Both the position numbers and the translations under genes were made by a program. Shown here one piece after another: positions 62,866 through 64,000 of a DNA stretch of 64,000 nucleotides. The stretch spans positions 372,001 through 436,000 of the forward strand of contig NZ_CP141822.1 of assembly GCF_035621455.1 (NCBI RefSeq), read 5' to 3'. The stretch comes from Vibrio natriegens NBRC 15636 = ATCC 14048 = DSM 759. Lineage in GTDB: Bacteria; Pseudomonadota; Gammaproteobacteria; Enterobacterales; Vibrionaceae. The notes beneath the pieces were generated by a model. The model was given only the letters and a program-made list of their open reading frames with translations. It was not told where the DNA came from and ran no database searches. How positions within the stretch are numbered: position 1 is the stretch's first letter; the number at the start of each line of letters is the position of its first letter.

Positions 62866-64000
62866 TGCAAGCAATGTTAGACTGGGTAGAAAAACGTATT
62901 CCAGCCATGAATGCTTATAAAAAGCATTTATCTGAATACCCAATGCCGAAGAACTTCAACTTTTGGTACCTTTTTGGTTCTCTGGCTATGTTGGTTCTTG
63001 TCAACCAAATCCTAACGGGTATTTGGTTAACGATGAACTACGTTCCTTCTGGCGAAGGTGCATTTGCTTCTATCGAATACATCATGCGTGATGTTGAGTA
63101 CGGTTGGTTGTTGCGATACATGCACTCTACCGGTGCTTCAGCATTCTTCGTGGTTGTATACCTACACATGTTCCGTGGTCTGATCTACGGTTCGTACCAA
63201 AAGCCTCGTGAACTACTGTGGATCTTCGGTATGTTGATCTTCTTGGTTCTTATGGCTGAAGCTTTCATGGGTTACCTATTACCATGGGGTCAGATGTCAT
63301 ACTGGGGTGCACAGGTAATCATTTCTCTATTTGGTGCGATTCCTGTTATTGGCGATGATCTAACTCTTTGGATCCGTGGTGACTACATCATCTCTGGTGC
63401 AACGTTGAACCGTTTCTTCGCGCTTCACGTTATTGCGTTACCAATCGTACTGCTACTGCTTATCGTACTTCACGTATTGGCACTGCACGAAGTTGGCTCA
63501 AACAACCCTGACGGTATCGAGACTAAACTACCGAAAGGCACTATGGGCGATGATTACCAAACGCAATTCAAGTTCCACGATTACTACTCGAAGAAATACG
63601 ACATCATCGACTCTATTCCGTTCCACCCTTACGGTACGGTAAAAGATTTGGTGGGTGTAGCTGGTTTCTTGTTCTTCTTCTGTTACGTGTTGTTCTTCAA
63701 CCCAGAAATGGGTGGTTACTTCCTTGAGCCGCCTAACTTTGAAGCAGCGAACCCGCTTAAGACACCTGCGCACATCGCGCCTGTATGGTACTTCACACCG
63801 TTCTATGCAATCTTGCGTGCGGTTCCAGACAAGCTGTTGGGCGTAATCCTGATGGGTGCTTCGATTGCAGTTCTGTTTGTACTACCGTGGTTAGACCGTT
63901 GTAAAGTGCGTTCTTACCGTTACCGTAGCAAACTTCATCTGTTGAATATTATCCAATTCACTATCAGCTTCATTGCGCTAGGTATTTTGGGTGCGTTACC
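62865..64000 (+). CDS. petB: Cytochrome b of the bc1 complex (3' end beyond window)
   Basis: Membrane core of the bc1 complex, with two b haems and both quinone sites. About 378 codons are visible, beginning MQAMLDWVEKRIPAMNAYKK. Family blocks are clear: GWLLRYMHSTGASAFFVVVY with haem histidines, MGYLLPWGQMSYWGAQVI at the quinol site, FALHVIALPIVLLLL with the second histidine pair, and APVWYFTPFYAILRAVPDKL. The frame stays open to the window edge. Cytochrome c1 (petC) should follow. Confidence 0.97.
   Translation, partial: MQAMLDWVEKRIPAMNAYKKHLSEYPMPKNFNFWYLFGSLAMLVLVNQILTGIWLTMNYVPSGEGAFASIEYIMRDVEYGWLLRYMHSTGASAFFVVVYLHMFRGLIYGSYQKPRELLWIFGMLIFLVLMAEAFMGYLLPWGQMSYWGAQVIISLFGAIPVIGDDLTLWIRGDYIISGATLNRFFALHVIALPIVLLLLIVLHVLALHEVGSNNPDGIETKLPKGTMGDDYQTQFKFHDYYSKKYDIIDSIPFHPYGTVKDLVGVAGFLFFFCYVLFFNPEMGGYFLEPPNFEAANPLKTPAHIAPVWYFTPFYAILRAVPDKLLGVILMGASIAVLFVLPWLDRCKVRSYRYRSKLHLLNIIQFTISFIALGILGAL

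Noticed and set aside
1-64000. CRISPR array, prophage, transposase, integrase, toxin-antitoxin or restriction system
   Set aside because: I looked for regularly spaced direct repeats and for these protein families on both strands and found none.

Overview
The window is chromosomal DNA of a gammaproteobacterium, almost certainly a Vibrio of the Harveyi/parahaemolyticus type. Protein families and gene order match that group: rpsU-yqeY-dnaG-rpoD facing tsaD, then folB-folK-uppP / cca / gspAB / ygiM / pit / ygiF / glnE / hldE / tolC-nudF-yqiB-cpdA-yqiA-parE-parC, then degS-degQ-zapG-zapE-rplM-rpsI-petAB. Most of it is conserved housekeeping DNA. Two genes run off the ends: pykF (3' end missing, left) and petB (3' end missing, right).

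Region by region. 1-12.0 kb is a carbohydrate block: pyruvate kinase, a DeoR/AgaR-type regulator next to glmS, an N-acetylmuramic-acid operon (murQ-murP-murR, minus strand) with a palindromic operator candidate in front, and the mannitol operon (mtlA-mtlD-mtlR, minus strand) with a clear CRP site far upstream. 12.5-16 kb holds an OlsF-like bifunctional acyltransferase and an 8-oxoguanine deaminase whose 5' leader is strongly structured. 16-22.3 kb is the accessory part: a DUF4382 lipoprotein, a very AT-rich EAL-domain protein and AraC regulator, a possible decayed gene, a small membrane protein, an orphan MetQ lipoprotein with tandem MetJ boxes, and an orphan flagellin with a FliA (sigma-28) promoter. 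This block lies on the 3' side of a tRNA-Ile(CAU) gene. From 22.7 kb on the DNA is core again: sigma-70, primase, YqeY, S21, TsaD; folate and isoprenoid-carrier genes; CCA-adding enzyme; type II secretion accessory genes gspA-gspB; phosphate transport; a polyphosphate/triphosphatase protein; a K+ channel; a minimal chemoreceptor; GlnE; heptose synthesis; TolC; ADP-ribose pyrophosphatase and cAMP phosphodiesterase; topoisomerase IV; two periplasmic proteases; division factors ZapG and ZapE; ribosomal proteins L13 and S9; and the cytochrome bc1 operon.

Mobile DNA is limited to short palindromic or MITE-like intergenic repeats (28.56-28.83 kb, 30.56-30.61 kb, perhaps 22.36-22.42 kb). I see no CRISPR array, integrase, transposase, prophage, toxin-antitoxin pair or defence island. 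I therefore do not claim a wholly new system. The best leads are the structured leader of the 8-oxoguanine deaminase gene (a possible purine-sensing riboswitch), the cysteine-containing orphan flagellin, the AT-rich EAL/AraC block with a decayed gene beside it, and several operator arrays that predict regulation.
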